Position numbers and translations under genes: made by a program
DNA from: Ascidiimonas sp046199005
GTDB taxonomy: Bacteria; Bacteroidota; Bacteroidia; Flavobacteriales; Flavobacteriaceae
DNA: 64,000 nucleotides
Assembly: GCA_046199005.1 (NCBI GenBank)
Contig: CP176050.1
Span: 806,001 to 870,000 of the forward strand
Direction: 5' to 3'
Part shown: one piece after another, positions 17,483-26,871 of the stretch
Numbering within the stretch: position 1 is the first letter of the stretch
Layout: each line of letters begins with the position of its first letter
The notes under the pieces: generated by a model
What the model was told of the DNA's origin: nothing
The model's database searches: none
What the model saw: only the letters and a program-made list of their open reading frames with translations

Positions 17483-18805
17483 ATGTATACGTTTTCAAAT
17501 AGATTAAGAACAGCTTCTCTCATACTTATGGTGTTGGGTGTTCTTGGATTAGGATACGGATTTTTAACAGCTCCATCTACTATAGAAGAAGTAAAAGTGC
17601 TCGAGGCGTCGGCTCACGACGACGGTCATGGAAATGCAACTCATGGCGAAAGTACGCATCATGCAACCACCACAGACGCTCATGATACAAAGCATGATGA
17701 CGCCCATTACAAGCATGCGCTTAATGCTTACAAAAATAAGCCTTGGGCAGCATTGTATGTGGCAGCATTCTTCTTTATGATGATCTCTCTGGGTGTACTT
17801 GCGTTCTATGCGATACAAAGAGCAGCTCAGGCAGGTTGGTCTCCGGTATTATTCAGAGTTATGGAAGGGATAACCGCTTATCTATTGCCAGGTGCCCTGG
17901 TGCTGGTAGTTATCTTTATTTTATCTGGAATGCATTTCAATCATTTGTTTGTTTGGATGGATAGTGAAGTGGTCGCCCATGATAAATTACTTCAAGGAAA
18001 AGCAGGATACCTTAATCTTCCTTTCTTTTTGATCAGAGCGGTAATTTATATTGGTGGTTGGGTTGCATACCGTCATTTTTCACGTAAATTTTCGATCGCT
18101 CAGGACACTGCAGAAGATAACAGTAACTTCAAGAAGAATTTTAGAATATCAGCAGCCTTTTTGGTTTTTTACCTGGTTACCGAATCTATGATGTCATGGG
18201 ATTGGATCATGAGTATAGACCCTCACTGGTTTAGTACCTTATTTGGCTGGTATGTATTCGCAAGTATGTTTGTGTCAGGTATTACCGTCATTGCGATGAT
18301 CACTATGTACTTGAAGTCAAAAGGATATTTAGAGCATGTGAATGATAGTCATTTACATGATTTAGCAAAGTTCATGTTTGCCATAAGCATCTTTTGGACG
18401 TATCTGTGGTTTTCACAGTTCATGTTGATCTGGTATGCGAATATTCCCGAAGAGATCACTTATTATGTTGCGAGATTTCAAGACTATAAAGTTCCTTTCT
18501 TCGGAATGTTGGTTATGAACTTTGTATTTCCATTACTCATTCTTATGAATAGTGATTATAAGAGATTAAATTGGTTTGTGATCATGGCAGGAATAGTTAT
18601 TCTGGCAGGTCATTATATTGATGTATTCAATATGGTGATGCCAGGAACTGTAGGTGATAAATGGTACATAGGAGTAGCTGAGATTGGAGGTATTTTATTC
18701 TTCCTTGGCTTATTTATTTTTGTAGTATTTTCAGAGCTTACCAAAGCTCCACTATTGCCGAAACGCAATCCGTTTATAGAAGAAAGTAAACACTTTCACT
18801 ATTAA
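17483..18805 (+). CDS. actF: Alternative complex III membrane subunit ActF
   Basis: 440 residues, polytopic, NrfD-like, paralogous in fold to ActC. After the first helix (about 9-29) there is a His-rich loop at 45-78 containing nine histidines in 34 residues. The membrane core follows, with conserved stretches such as MSWDWIMSIDPHWFSTLFGW and FMLIWYANIPEE. ActF carries a proposed proton path in the known complex. The His-rich loop is predicted to be periplasmic and could bind copper or other divalent metals, which is inference. coxB follows after 33 nt. Confidence 0.93.
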   Translation: MYTFSNRLRTASLILMVLGVLGLGYGFLTAPSTIEEVKVLEASAHDDGHGNATHGESTHHATTTDAHDTKHDDAHYKHALNAYKNKPWAALYVAAFFFMMISLGVLAFYAIQRAAQAGWSPVLFRVMEGITAYLLPGALVLVVIFILSGMHFNHLFVWMDSEVVAHDKLLQGKAGYLNLPFFLIRAVIYIGGWVAYRHFSRKFSIAQDTAEDNSNFKKNFRISAAFLVFYLVTESMMSWDWIMSIDPHWFSTLFGWYVFASMFVSGITVIAMITMYLKSKGYLEHVNDSHLHDLAKFMFAISIFWTYLWFSQFMLIWYANIPEEITYYVARFQDYKVPFFGMLVMNFVFPLLILMNSDYKRLNWFVIMAGIVILAGHYIDVFNMVMPGTVGDKWYIGVAEIGGILFFLGLFIFVVFSELTKAPLLPKRNPFIEESKHFHY

Positions 18806-18838
18806 TTAAAGTATTAAAAAGTTAACAGGATAGATATA

Positions 18839-19918
18839 ATGACTACCGCTTTACTAATTATAATAGTTCTCGTACTTGTATTCATTGCCATCTGGCAAAT
18901 GACTAAGATCTTTGAATTGTCTCAACCCAAAACGGATGAAACTTCTGAGATAGCTAATGACAAGGATAATAACAGGAATGGATATTTGATGTTTGGATTT
19001 TTAATATTCATTTATCTATTGACAATTTATTCTTTCTGGAATTACGGTAAATATGTACTTACGATTCCAGCATCTGAGCACGGTCAGGATTACGATCAAT
19101 TGTTATGGATATCTTTTGCGCTTATATTTTTCGTGCAGATCATTACACAGGCATTATTACATTACTTTGCTTTTAAGTATCGTGGTCAAAAAGGTAAGAA
19201 AGCATTATTTTATGCAGATAATGACAAGCTTGAATTTATCTGGACGATCATTCCAGTGATTGTTTTGGCAGGTTTGATCTTATACGGTTTGTATACCTGG
19301 ACTACGATTATGGATATTAATGAAGAAGACGATCCTATTATCATCGAATTATATGCGCAGCAGTTTAACTGGAAAGCACGCTATGCAGGTGAGGATAATG
19401 TACTTGGAAAAGCAAACGTGCGTTTTCTCCAGGATTATGATGGAAAGAATGTTACAGGGATAGATTCCTCAGATCCGAATGGAATGGATGACATCGTTAG
19501 CACCACCGAATTACACTTACCAGTGAACAGAAAGGTAATCTTCAAAATGCGTTCACAAGATGTTCTTCATTCGGCATATATGCCTCATTTTCGCGCACAG
19601 ATGAACTGTGTTCCTGGAATGATAACACAATTTTCATTTACTCCAACGCTTACAACAGAAGAGATGCGTTTGAAGCCGGATATTGCAGATAAAGTACTTC
19701 GCACAAATCAAATACGTGCAGAAAGAAGTAAAATTCTTGTAGCTAAAGGGGAGCAACCCTTAGATCCGTGGGAATTTGATTTTGTACTTTTGTGTAACAA
19801 AATTTGTGGAGCTTCACACTGGAATATGCAAATGAAGATTGTTGTAGAAACAGAAGAAGAATTCAACGATTGGATAAAAGAACAGCAGACATTTGGAAAA
19901 ATGATTGCTTCAGAATAA
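18839..19918 (+). CDS. coxB: Cytochrome c oxidase subunit II (CuA subunit)
   Basis: 359 residues. Hydrophobic helices occur at about 3-20, 47-68, 88-110 and 135-157, more than the two of the canonical protein; extra N-terminal helices occur in this phylum. The cupredoxin domain carries the CuA ligands: H244 in DVLHSAYMPH, then C319, C323, H327 and M330 in LCNKICGASHWNM. The domain has a long insert (about 264-316) between the strand after H244 and the Cys loop. It accepts electrons from cytochrome c or the ActA/ActE haems. It is encoded directly after actF, which fits an ACIII-oxidase supercomplex. Confidence 0.95.
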   Translation: MTTALLIIIVLVLVFIAIWQMTKIFELSQPKTDETSEIANDKDNNRNGYLMFGFLIFIYLLTIYSFWNYGKYVLTIPASEHGQDYDQLLWISFALIFFVQIITQALLHYFAFKYRGQKGKKALFYADNDKLEFIWTIIPVIVLAGLILYGLYTWTTIMDINEEDDPIIIELYAQQFNWKARYAGEDNVLGKANVRFLQDYDGKNVTGIDSSDPNGMDDIVSTTELHLPVNRKVIFKMRSQDVLHSAYMPHFRAQMNCVPGMITQFSFTPTLTTEEMRLKPDIADKVLRTNQIRAERSKILVAKGEQPLDPWEFDFVLLCNKICGASHWNMQMKIVVETEEEFNDWIKEQQTFGKMIASE

Positions 19919-19962
19919 AGCTATAGAAAAAGAAAATATTAACAGATTTAATAAAAAGGATT

Positions 19963-21789
19963 ATGTCAGCAACAGCACACGCACACATAGATGATCATGC
20001 TCATGATGATCATGGACATCATCACAAAGAAACATTCGTTACCAAATATATTTTTAGTCAGGATCATAAAATGATCTCAAAACAGTACCTGATTACTGGT
20101 TTAATCATGGGCTTTATTGGTATCGCTATGTCGCTATTATTTAGGCTGCAATTAGCATGGCCTGGTGAATCTTTTAAGGTCTTTGAGATCTTTTTAGGTA
20201 AATGGGCGCCCGAAGGCGTTATGGATCCTAATATCTACCTGGCATTGGTTACAATTCACGGTACCATTATGGTTTTCTTTGTATTAACAGCCGGGTTGAG
20301 TGGTACGTTTAGTAACCTTTTAATTCCATTGCAAATTGGAGCACGAGATATGGCTTCTGGTTTCCTGAACATGGTATCTTACTGGTTGTTTTTCTTATCA
20401 AGTGTGATCATGGTGATCTCACTGTTTGTAGAAGCAGGGCCAGCAGCAGCAGGGTGGACGATCTATCCACCGCTAAGTGCATTGCCCATGGCTCAGGGTG
20501 GTTCCGGAGCCGGTATGACTTTATGGTTAGTTTCGATGGCTATCTTTATTGCTTCGTCACTTTTAGGTTCATTGAACTACGTAGTTACAGTGTTAAATTT
20601 ACGAACTAAGGGAATGTCTATGACAAGACTTCCTCTTACAATATGGGCATTTTTTATTACAGCTATTATTGGTATCGTTTCATTTCCGGTACTTCTATCT
20701 GCTGCTCTATTGCTAATCATGGATAGAAGTTTTGGTACCTCTTTTTTCCTTTCAGATATTTACATTCAAGGAGAAGTGTTACATTACCAAGGAGGATCAC
20801 CAGTACTTTTCGAACATCTATTCTGGTTCTTAGGGCATCCTGAGGTATATATTGTATTGTTGCCCGCTCTTGGTATCACTTCTGAAGTGATCGCTACGAA
20901 TGCCAGAAAACCCATCTTTGGTTATAGGGCGATGGTTGCTTCCATCATAGCTATCGCATTTTTATCAACTATTGTTTGGGGGCATCATATGTTTATTTCA
21001 GGAATGAATCCGTTTCTGGGATCTGTATTTACATTTACGACCTTATTAATCGCAATTCCATCAGCAGTTAAAGCATTCAACTATATAACAACCCTTTGGA
21101 AAGGAAATCTTCAGATGAATCCCGCCATGTTATTTTCAATTGGTCTGGTTTCGACTTTCATAACCGGGGGACTTACAGGAATTATTCTTGGGGATAGTAC
21201 ACTGGACATTAACGTTCACGATACTTATTTTGTAGTAGCGCATTTTCACCTTGTGATGGGTATTTCGGCCCTCTACGGTCTTTTTGCGGGTGTTTATCAC
21301 TGGTTCCCGAAGATGTTTGAAGGTAGAATGATGAATAAAAATCTAGGGTATGCTCATTTCTGGATCACTGCGATATGTGCCTATGGTGTATTTTTCCCTA
21401 TGCATTTTATTGGAATGGCTGGTCTGCCTAGAAGATATTATCAAAACACAGCGTTCCCGATGTTTGATGACTTTCAAAATGTGAACGTCGTAATAACGAT
21501 TTTTGCGCTTATTGCGGGTGCAGCACAGTTGATATTCTTATACAATTTTATCAGAAGTATGTTCTATGGTAAGAAAGGACCACAGAACCCTTGGAATTCG
21601 AATACACTGGAGTGGACAGCACCACAGGAGCATATTCATGGAAACTGGCCTGGTGCTATTCCCGAAGTACATAGATGGGCATACGATTACAGTAAAACCA
21701 ATGAAAATGGTGAATATGTGATCCCCGGTCAGGATTTTGTGCCACAGCACATACCACTTCAAGAAAATGAAGAAGAATTAAATCATTAA
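19963..21789 (+). CDS. coxA: Cytochrome c oxidase subunit I (aa3 type)
   Basis: 608 residues with at least twelve transmembrane helices. The haem a His is in VTIHGTIMVFF. HPEVY (292-296) contains the CuB His, its cross-linked Tyr and the proton-channel Glu. WGHHMFISG gives the next two CuB His. VHDTYFVVAHFHLVMG gives the haem a3 and haem a His ligands. This is a type A1 haem-copper oxidase. The cytoplasmic N-terminus is strikingly His-rich, with eight His among residues 6-21. Last gene of the operon; a strong terminator follows within 5 nt. Confidence 0.97.
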   Translation: MSATAHAHIDDHAHDDHGHHHKETFVTKYIFSQDHKMISKQYLITGLIMGFIGIAMSLLFRLQLAWPGESFKVFEIFLGKWAPEGVMDPNIYLALVTIHGTIMVFFVLTAGLSGTFSNLLIPLQIGARDMASGFLNMVSYWLFFLSSVIMVISLFVEAGPAAAGWTIYPPLSALPMAQGGSGAGMTLWLVSMAIFIASSLLGSLNYVVTVLNLRTKGMSMTRLPLTIWAFFITAIIGIVSFPVLLSAALLLIMDRSFGTSFFLSDIYIQGEVLHYQGGSPVLFEHLFWFLGHPEVYIVLLPALGITSEVIATNARKPIFGYRAMVASIIAIAFLSTIVWGHHMFISGMNPFLGSVFTFTTLLIAIPSAVKAFNYITTLWKGNLQMNPAMLFSIGLVSTFITGGLTGIILGDSTLDINVHDTYFVVAHFHLVMGISALYGLFAGVYHWFPKMFEGRMMNKNLGYAHFWITAICAYGVFFPMHFIGMAGLPRRYYQNTAFPMFDDFQNVNVVITIFALIAGAAQLIFLYNFIRSMFYGKKGPQNPWNSNTLEWTAPQEHIHGNWPGAIPEVHRWAYDYSKTNENGEYVIPGQDFVPQHIPLQENEEELNH

Positions 21790-21793
21790 ATAT

Positions 21794-21819
21794 AAAGCCT
21801 CCTTGCGGAGGCTTTTTTT
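21794..21819 (+). terminator. Terminator of the ACIII-oxidase operon
   Basis: A perfect 9-bp stem AAAGCCTCC / GGAGGCTTT with loop TTGC is followed by a T run. It begins 5 nt after the coxA stop. Confidence 0.92.
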
Positions 21820-21866
21820 ATGAATAATACTTTTAGAAATAACAAATGATAATACCTTTTAGACTA

Positions 21867-21897
21867 TTTCTCTGTCATTAGTTTTCTGTTATCTTTG
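21867..21897 (+). promoter_or_regulatory. ruvB promoter (possibly leaderless)
   Basis: TTTC (21867-21870), 19 bp and TATCTTTG (21890-21897). Only six bases separate the -7 box from the ruvB ATG at 21904, so transcription may start at or next to the start codon. Confidence 0.7.
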
Positions 21898-21903
21898 TGA
21901 AGT

Positions 21904-22926
21904 ATGAATTCCAATTTAGATCCTACAGACGATCATTTTACTCCTGAAGAGCGAGATATCGAAAAAGCATTAAGACCTCTAGAGTTTGATGACTTTACAG
22001 GACAGGATGCTGTATTGGAAAACTTACGTGTTTTTGTAGAAGCATCCAATCAACGAAATGATGCACTGGATCATACGCTTTTTCATGGTCCACCCGGATT
22101 GGGAAAGACAACCTTGGCACACATTCTGGCAAATGAGCTTGGTGTAGGTATCAAAATCACTTCTGGTCCTGTATTGGATAAACCTGGAGATCTGGCAGGG
22201 TTGCTTACAAATCTTGAAGATCGGGATGTGCTTTTTATTGATGAGATACATCGTTTGAGCCCAGTAGTGGAAGAATATCTATATTCTGCTATGGAGGACT
22301 ATAAGATTGATATTATGATAGAGAGCGGACCGAACGCACGATCAGTTCAGATCAATCTCAACCCTTTTACTCTGGTAGGCGCTACCACTCGTTCCGGACT
22401 TCTTACAGCCCCGATGCGTGCTCGATTTGGTATAAGTAGCCGTCTGGAATATTACGATACAGAATTATTATCTACCATCGTAGAACGCAGCGCGCATATT
22501 CTCAAGGTACCCATTTCTAAGGAGGCTTCTTATGAAATTGCCGGAAGGAGCAGAGGAACCCCTCGTATTGCAAATGCATTGTTGAGACGTGTTCGTGACT
22601 TCGCTCAGATCAAAGGAAACGGAAATATAGATATTCAAATCGCTAAGTTCTCATTGAAAGCGCTCAATGTTGATGCTCATGGATTAGATGAGATGGATAA
22701 TAAAATACTTACCACCATAATAGACAAGTTTAAGGGAGGTCCGGTGGGAATTACAACACTTGCGACGGCTGTTTCAGAAAGTGCCGAAACTATTGAGGAG
22801 GTCTATGAACCTTTCTTAATTCAACAAGGCTTTATCTTAAGAACACCAAGAGGAAGAGAAGTAACAGAGCAGGCATATAAACATTTGGGTAGAATTAAAG
22901 GAAATATTCAAGGAGGCTTATTTTAG
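21904..22926 (+). CDS. ruvB: Holliday junction branch-migration ATPase RuvB
   Basis: 340 residues. The AAA+ domain carries Walker A GPPGLGKTT (62-70), Walker B FIDEIHRL (111-118) and sensor 1 GATTRSG; a winged-helix DNA-binding domain ends the protein (PRGREVTEQAYKHLG). RuvB hexamers pump DNA through the RuvA-held junction. ruvA lies 10 kb downstream in a different operon, as often in this phylum. queG follows after 10 nt, probably co-transcribed. Confidence 0.97.
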   Translation: MNSNLDPTDDHFTPEERDIEKALRPLEFDDFTGQDAVLENLRVFVEASNQRNDALDHTLFHGPPGLGKTTLAHILANELGVGIKITSGPVLDKPGDLAGLLTNLEDRDVLFIDEIHRLSPVVEEYLYSAMEDYKIDIMIESGPNARSVQINLNPFTLVGATTRSGLLTAPMRARFGISSRLEYYDTELLSTIVERSAHILKVPISKEASYEIAGRSRGTPRIANALLRRVRDFAQIKGNGNIDIQIAKFSLKALNVDAHGLDEMDNKILTTIIDKFKGGPVGITTLATAVSESAETIEEVYEPFLIQQGFILRTPRGREVTEQAYKHLGRIKGNIQGGLF

Positions 22927-22936
22927 ACCATTAAGA

Positions 22937-23872
22937 TTGAATATTAAGCTAAAACATACAGAACTTATTAAAGCCGAAGCAAAACGCCTCGGTTTTTTAT
23001 CTTGTGGAATTTCTGAAGCTACGTTTCTGGAGGAGGAAGCACCACGGCTTGAAAAGTGGCTCAATGAAAACAAGCATGGTGAAATGAGTTATATGGAAAA
23101 CTATTTCGATAAGCGTTTGGATCCTAGACTGCTTGTCGATGGAGCTAAATCGGTCATTTCGGTTTTACTCAATTACTATCCTAAAGAATTTCAAAAAGAT
23201 AATGATGCTCCCAAACTCTCAAAGTACGCGTATGGTACCGATTATCATTTCGTGATCAAAGACAAACTTAAAAACTTACTCGCCTTTATAAATCAGGAGA
23301 TTGGAGAAGTAAACGGAAGGGCTTTTGTGGATTCGGCACCGGTACTTGACAAGGTTTGGGCTGTGCGATCTGGTTTGGGGTGGATGGGAAAACACACCAA
23401 CGTATTGTCTAAACAAACAGGGTCTTTCTATTTCATTGCAGAGTTGATAACAGACCTGGAGTTGGAATACGATTATCCGGTTACAGATCATTGTGGCTCA
23501 TGTACGGCTTGTATAGACGCCTGTCCTACCGATGCTATTGTGGCGCCTTATGTGGTAGACGGAAGCAAATGTATCTCTTATTTCACCATTGAGCTCAAAA
23601 ATGAAATACCCACTTCATATCAGGGTAAATTTGAAAACTGGATGTTTGGTTGCGACATTTGTCAGGATGTGTGTCCGTGGAATCGATTTTCTAAATCACA
23701 CCGGGAACCATTATTTGAACCGCATCCTGAGTTGTTGGAAATGAGCAAATCAGAATGGCAGGATATTACCAAAGAGGTTTTCAATAAACTTTTTCGAAAA
23801 TCTGCGGTGAAGAGAACGAAATTTGAAGGGCTTAAGAGAAATATTGCATTTTTAAATAATGACCACCCCTAA
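22937..23872 (+). CDS. queG: Epoxyqueuosine reductase QueG
   Basis: 311 residues from a TTG at 22937; no ATG is available before residue 50, and the KHTELIKAEAKRLGF start matches the family. The cobalamin-binding N-domain contains the catalytic Asp of VDSAPVLDK (residues 131-139) and GLGWMGKHTNVL. Two [4Fe-4S] clusters are built from C186/189/192/196 and C212/239/242/246 (CGSCTACIDACP, FGCDICQDVCP). QueG makes the last step of queuosine in tRNA, reducing epoxyqueuosine. No other queuosine gene is nearby. Its stop overlaps that of the convergent lacI-type gene by four bases, leaving no terminator between them. Confidence 0.95.
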   Translation: MNIKLKHTELIKAEAKRLGFLSCGISEATFLEEEAPRLEKWLNENKHGEMSYMENYFDKRLDPRLLVDGAKSVISVLLNYYPKEFQKDNDAPKLSKYAYGTDYHFVIKDKLKNLLAFINQEIGEVNGRAFVDSAPVLDKVWAVRSGLGWMGKHTNVLSKQTGSFYFIAELITDLELEYDYPVTDHCGSCTACIDACPTDAIVAPYVVDGSKCISYFTIELKNEIPTSYQGKFENWMFGCDICQDVCPWNRFSKSHREPLFEPHPELLEMSKSEWQDITKEVFNKLFRKSAVKRTKFEGLKRNIAFLNNDHP

Positions 23873-24894
23873 TTCTTTTGAGTACTTTCCCTGATGATCA
23901 ACTTTGTGGGTAGCTTCAGAAGTGATTTTTCAACCACTTCCTGAGTCTTGGCCATCTTGATTTCATCTAGTAAGATTGAAATGGCCTTTTGACCCATCTC
24001 AAAATTGGGTTGTTCTACGGTTGAGAGTGTAGGACTTATGATACTGGATATTTGCCAGTTGCTAAATCCCATTACAGAAACATCCTGAGGGATTTTTTTA
24101 TTGTGTTTTCTGAGGGAAGTAATCGATCCTGCGGCCAATAGATCTGTAATAGCAAAGATTCCATCGATATCTGGGTGCTCTTTAAGTGCTTTGTCGGTAA
24201 ATTCTATACCTTCTTCATAGGCATGTTTGCCGCAGGAATATACCAGATCTTCATTGAACGGAATTCCGTTTTCTTTCAATGCTTTTTTATAACCATTAAA
24301 TCGATCGTTCGTACTTTTAGGAATGAGTTGACCGCTTAAATGCATGATTTTTTTACATCCTGATTTAATAAGATGATCTACTGCCGTGAATGCTGCATAT
24401 TCATCATCAATGATTACTTTACTACATTCAATCTCATCGGTAACCTTATCAATCAGTACCAGCGGAATATCTTTATCCTTCAGTTTTTTTAAGTGTTCAA
24501 AGGAAGCTGTTTCATCGGAAAGAGACATGATAATACCATCGACACGCTGATCGATAAGCAATTCAATATTTTTTTCTTCAAGAGCAAAAGACTCGCTGGA
24601 TTGCAATGTAATAACGAGATATCCTTTCTTTTCTGCTTCGTCTATGATTCCATTAATAACATTTGAAAAAAAGTGATGAACAATTTCAGGGATGATAAGT
24701 CCGATGATCTTAGACTCTTTATTTCTAAAATTAACAGCAAGTGCGCTGGGTTTGTAGTTTAGCTTTTCAGCAAGGATCTTAACATGTTGCTTGGTCTCCT
24801 GGCTTATATCGGGATAATCTTTTAATGCTTTTGAAACCGTCGTAACTGATACTCCTAAAATTTCTGCAATATCTTTTAGTTTTACGACTTTCAT
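23869..24894 (-). CDS. LacI-family transcriptional regulator of the trehalose locus
   Basis: 341 residues. The N-terminal helix-turn-helix KLKDIAEILGVSVTTVSKAL (5-24) and hinge are followed by a type I periplasmic-binding fold (about 60-341) with IIGLIIPEIVHHFFSNVING and the VMGFSNWQISSIISPTLST effector-site region. Its gene is divergent from the symporter-MFS-trehalase operon, the classical layout for a local sugar-responsive repressor. The inducer may be trehalose or its phosphate, which is inference. It could instead be an activator, as some Bacteroidota LacI proteins are. Confidence 0.9.
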   Translation of the reverse strand: MKVVKLKDIAEILGVSVTTVSKALKDYPDISQETKQHVKILAEKLNYKPSALAVNFRNKESKIIGLIIPEIVHHFFSNVINGIIDEAEKKGYLVITLQSSESFALEEKNIELLIDQRVDGIIMSLSDETASFEHLKKLKDKDIPLVLIDKVTDEIECSKVIIDDEYAAFTAVDHLIKSGCKKIMHLSGQLIPKSTNDRFNGYKKALKENGIPFNEDLVYSCGKHAYEEGIEFTDKALKEHPDIDGIFAITDLLAAGSITSLRKHNKKIPQDVSVMGFSNWQISSIISPTLSTVEQPNFEMGQKAISILLDEIKMAKTQEVVEKSLLKLPTKLIIRESTQKN

Positions 24895-24931
24895 TATTTG
24901 CGGTTTAGGTCCTGATGGTTTAATGGATTCT

Positions 24932-24939
24932 CAAAAATA
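24932..24939 (-). promoter_or_regulatory. -7 box of the lacI-type gene
   Basis: TATTTTTG on the minus strand matches TAnnTTTG and lies 37 bp before the ATG at 24894. The expected upstream TTTG box is not visible. Confidence 0.5.
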
Positions 24940-25066
24940 AGGCTATTTTGAACAATATTTTTTTTTTAACCTTATAAAATGTATATTCGATAGCTACATT
25001 GATCAATAAATACTAAATTACTATTTTTTGAATCATTCTATTGAATTAATGTCATCAGAAGCGTTT

Positions 25067-25076
25067 TAATCGTTTA
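25067..25076. promoter_or_regulatory. Candidate LacI-type operator
   Basis: TAATCGTTTA is an imperfect palindrome around a central CG with symmetric TAA/TTA flanks, the core layout of LacI-family sites (AAnCGnTT). It lies in the 232-bp divergent gap, 51 bp before the symporter ATG. Only one such site is seen. Confidence 0.3.
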
Positions 25077-25126
25077 CGGTTAGAAGGCTTTTGTTTTTTA
25101 CTAACTAACTGGAATAAATAGGTCTT

Positions 25127-26845
25127 ATGAATTCATTATCTACCATTGATATCGGTGTTATCGTTGTTTACTTGCTTGGAATTATTATTTATGGAATCTC
25201 GAAATCAAAGCGAAGTAGCTCAGAAGACTATTTTTTAGGAGGTAGAACCATGACATGGCCCATTGTTGGTATTGCACTTTTCTCGGCAAATATCTCTAGT
25301 TCCACGTTGGTAGGTTTGGCTTCAGATGCTTATCAAACCAATGTAAATGTTTACAACTATGAGTGGTTTGCAGTGGTCGTACTTATCTTCTTTGCGATCT
25401 TCTTTCTCCCTTTTTACTTGAAATCAGGGGTCTACACAATGCCAGAATTCTTGCAACGCAGATATGACAACCGTTCCAGATACTATTTCTCATTCATAAC
25501 GGTGGTAGGTAATATACTTGTAGACACCGCCGCAGGGCTCTATGTGGGTAAAATAGTACTTACCTTATTGTTTCCTCAGATAGGATCTACCTGGATATTG
25601 ATAATTCTTGCGGTGGCAGCTGCGGCGTATACAATACCGGGAGGGTTAAATTCTGTGATTCAGACAGAGGTAATTCAGGCGATACTTCTGATCATCGGCT
25701 CCTGTTTATTAACCTATTTCGCTTTCGATCAGTTAGGTGGCGGATGGGGTGACATGATGGATGGTCTTAATAATATGCTGGCAAGTGGTGCGGTAGATTT
25801 TGGTGAAAGAGCTGCAGAAGGTAAATACATACCTGCAAATGCAGATGAAGTATTTAGTTTGGTAAGACCTTCAAACGACGAATTTATGCCCTGGTGGGGA
25901 TTGCTTACAGGTGTACCTCTGCTTGGCTTTTATTTCTGGGCCAATAATCAATTTATGGTGCAGCGAGTACTAGGAGCGAAAGACCTTAATCACGGGCGAT
26001 GGGGAGCTTTGTTTGCCGGGCTTCTCAAATTACCTGTTATTTTTATTATGGTGGTTCCTGGTGTATTGGCATTGTTACTCTTTAATACATTAGATATTTC
26101 AGATCTTAATTATGAACTCACCAATGGTGCGATCTGTAAAGATTTAAAAGATTGTCCAAACCTTACCTATCCGGTTTTATTGTTTCAATTGCTTCCTACC
26201 GGTATTCTCGGTTTGGTGGTAGCTGGATTAATGGCAGCAATGATGTCATCGGTGTCTGCGACTTTCAATTCAGCTTCAACACTGGTAACCATGGATTTTG
26301 TACGACAAATTAACCCTAAATTAACGAGTGTTCAGTTGGTTAGAGTAGGTCAAATCACGACCGTTATTTTGGTGGTACTGGCAATCTTATGGGTGCCGTT
26401 TATTGAAAGGGTAAGTGACTCTTTATGGACCTATCTTCAGTTGGTGATTGCCTATACATCTCCACCGGCAGTATCAACATTTATATTAGGTCTCTTCTGG
26501 AAACGTGCCAATGGTACCGGTTCTATTGTTAGTTTGTTATTTGGTTTTACGGCAGCTATTATGATGATCCTTTCTCAGGTATTTGATTGGGTGCCGATGA
26601 TTAATGAATTGCATTTTCTTGCCAAAGCCACCTGGTTATTTGTGATCTGTGTGGCAATTCATATAGTTGCTAGTTCTCTAACGCCTCCTCCACCTGCAGA
26701 ACAAGTGGCGGAGTATACCTATAAAAAATCAATATTTAAAGCCGAAACAGAGGAAATGAAAGGCTTGGTATGGTATAAAAATTACCGTAAGCTGGCAATG
26801 ATATTATTGGTACTTACAGCTATCATCGTAGGCTATTTCTGGTAA
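25127..26845 (+). CDS. Sodium:solute symporter (SSS/SGLT family)
   Basis: 572 residues, about 13-14 transmembrane helices. The N-terminal helix is followed by SEDYFLGGRTMTWPIVG, the hallmark SSS start, and IALFSANISSSTLVGLASDA; the sodium-site helix region and AAMMSSVSATFNSASTL in the middle are family-typical. It belongs to the sugar-type (SGLT-like) branch by gross appearance. As the first gene of an operon that ends in a trehalase, it probably imports a disaccharide or hexose with sodium. The substrate is inferred from context only. Confidence 0.88.
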   Translation: MNSLSTIDIGVIVVYLLGIIIYGISKSKRSSSEDYFLGGRTMTWPIVGIALFSANISSSTLVGLASDAYQTNVNVYNYEWFAVVVLIFFAIFFLPFYLKSGVYTMPEFLQRRYDNRSRYYFSFITVVGNILVDTAAGLYVGKIVLTLLFPQIGSTWILIILAVAAAAYTIPGGLNSVIQTEVIQAILLIIGSCLLTYFAFDQLGGGWGDMMDGLNNMLASGAVDFGERAAEGKYIPANADEVFSLVRPSNDEFMPWWGLLTGVPLLGFYFWANNQFMVQRVLGAKDLNHGRWGALFAGLLKLPVIFIMVVPGVLALLLFNTLDISDLNYELTNGAICKDLKDCPNLTYPVLLFQLLPTGILGLVVAGLMAAMMSSVSATFNSASTLVTMDFVRQINPKLTSVQLVRVGQITTVILVVLAILWVPFIERVSDSLWTYLQLVIAYTSPPAVSTFILGLFWKRANGTGSIVSLLFGFTAAIMMILSQVFDWVPMINELHFLAKATWLFVICVAIHIVASSLTPPPPAEQVAEYTYKKSIFKAETEEMKGLVWYKNYRKLAMILLVLTAIIVGYFW

Positions 26846-26871
26846 AATATAATATCACGGTTTTAAGAAAG

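Noticed and set aside
23869..23872. Overlap of the queG and lacI-type stop codons, considered a sign of misannotation
   Set aside because: Both proteins have complete, family-typical C-termini; a four-base convergent overlap is common in compact genomes.
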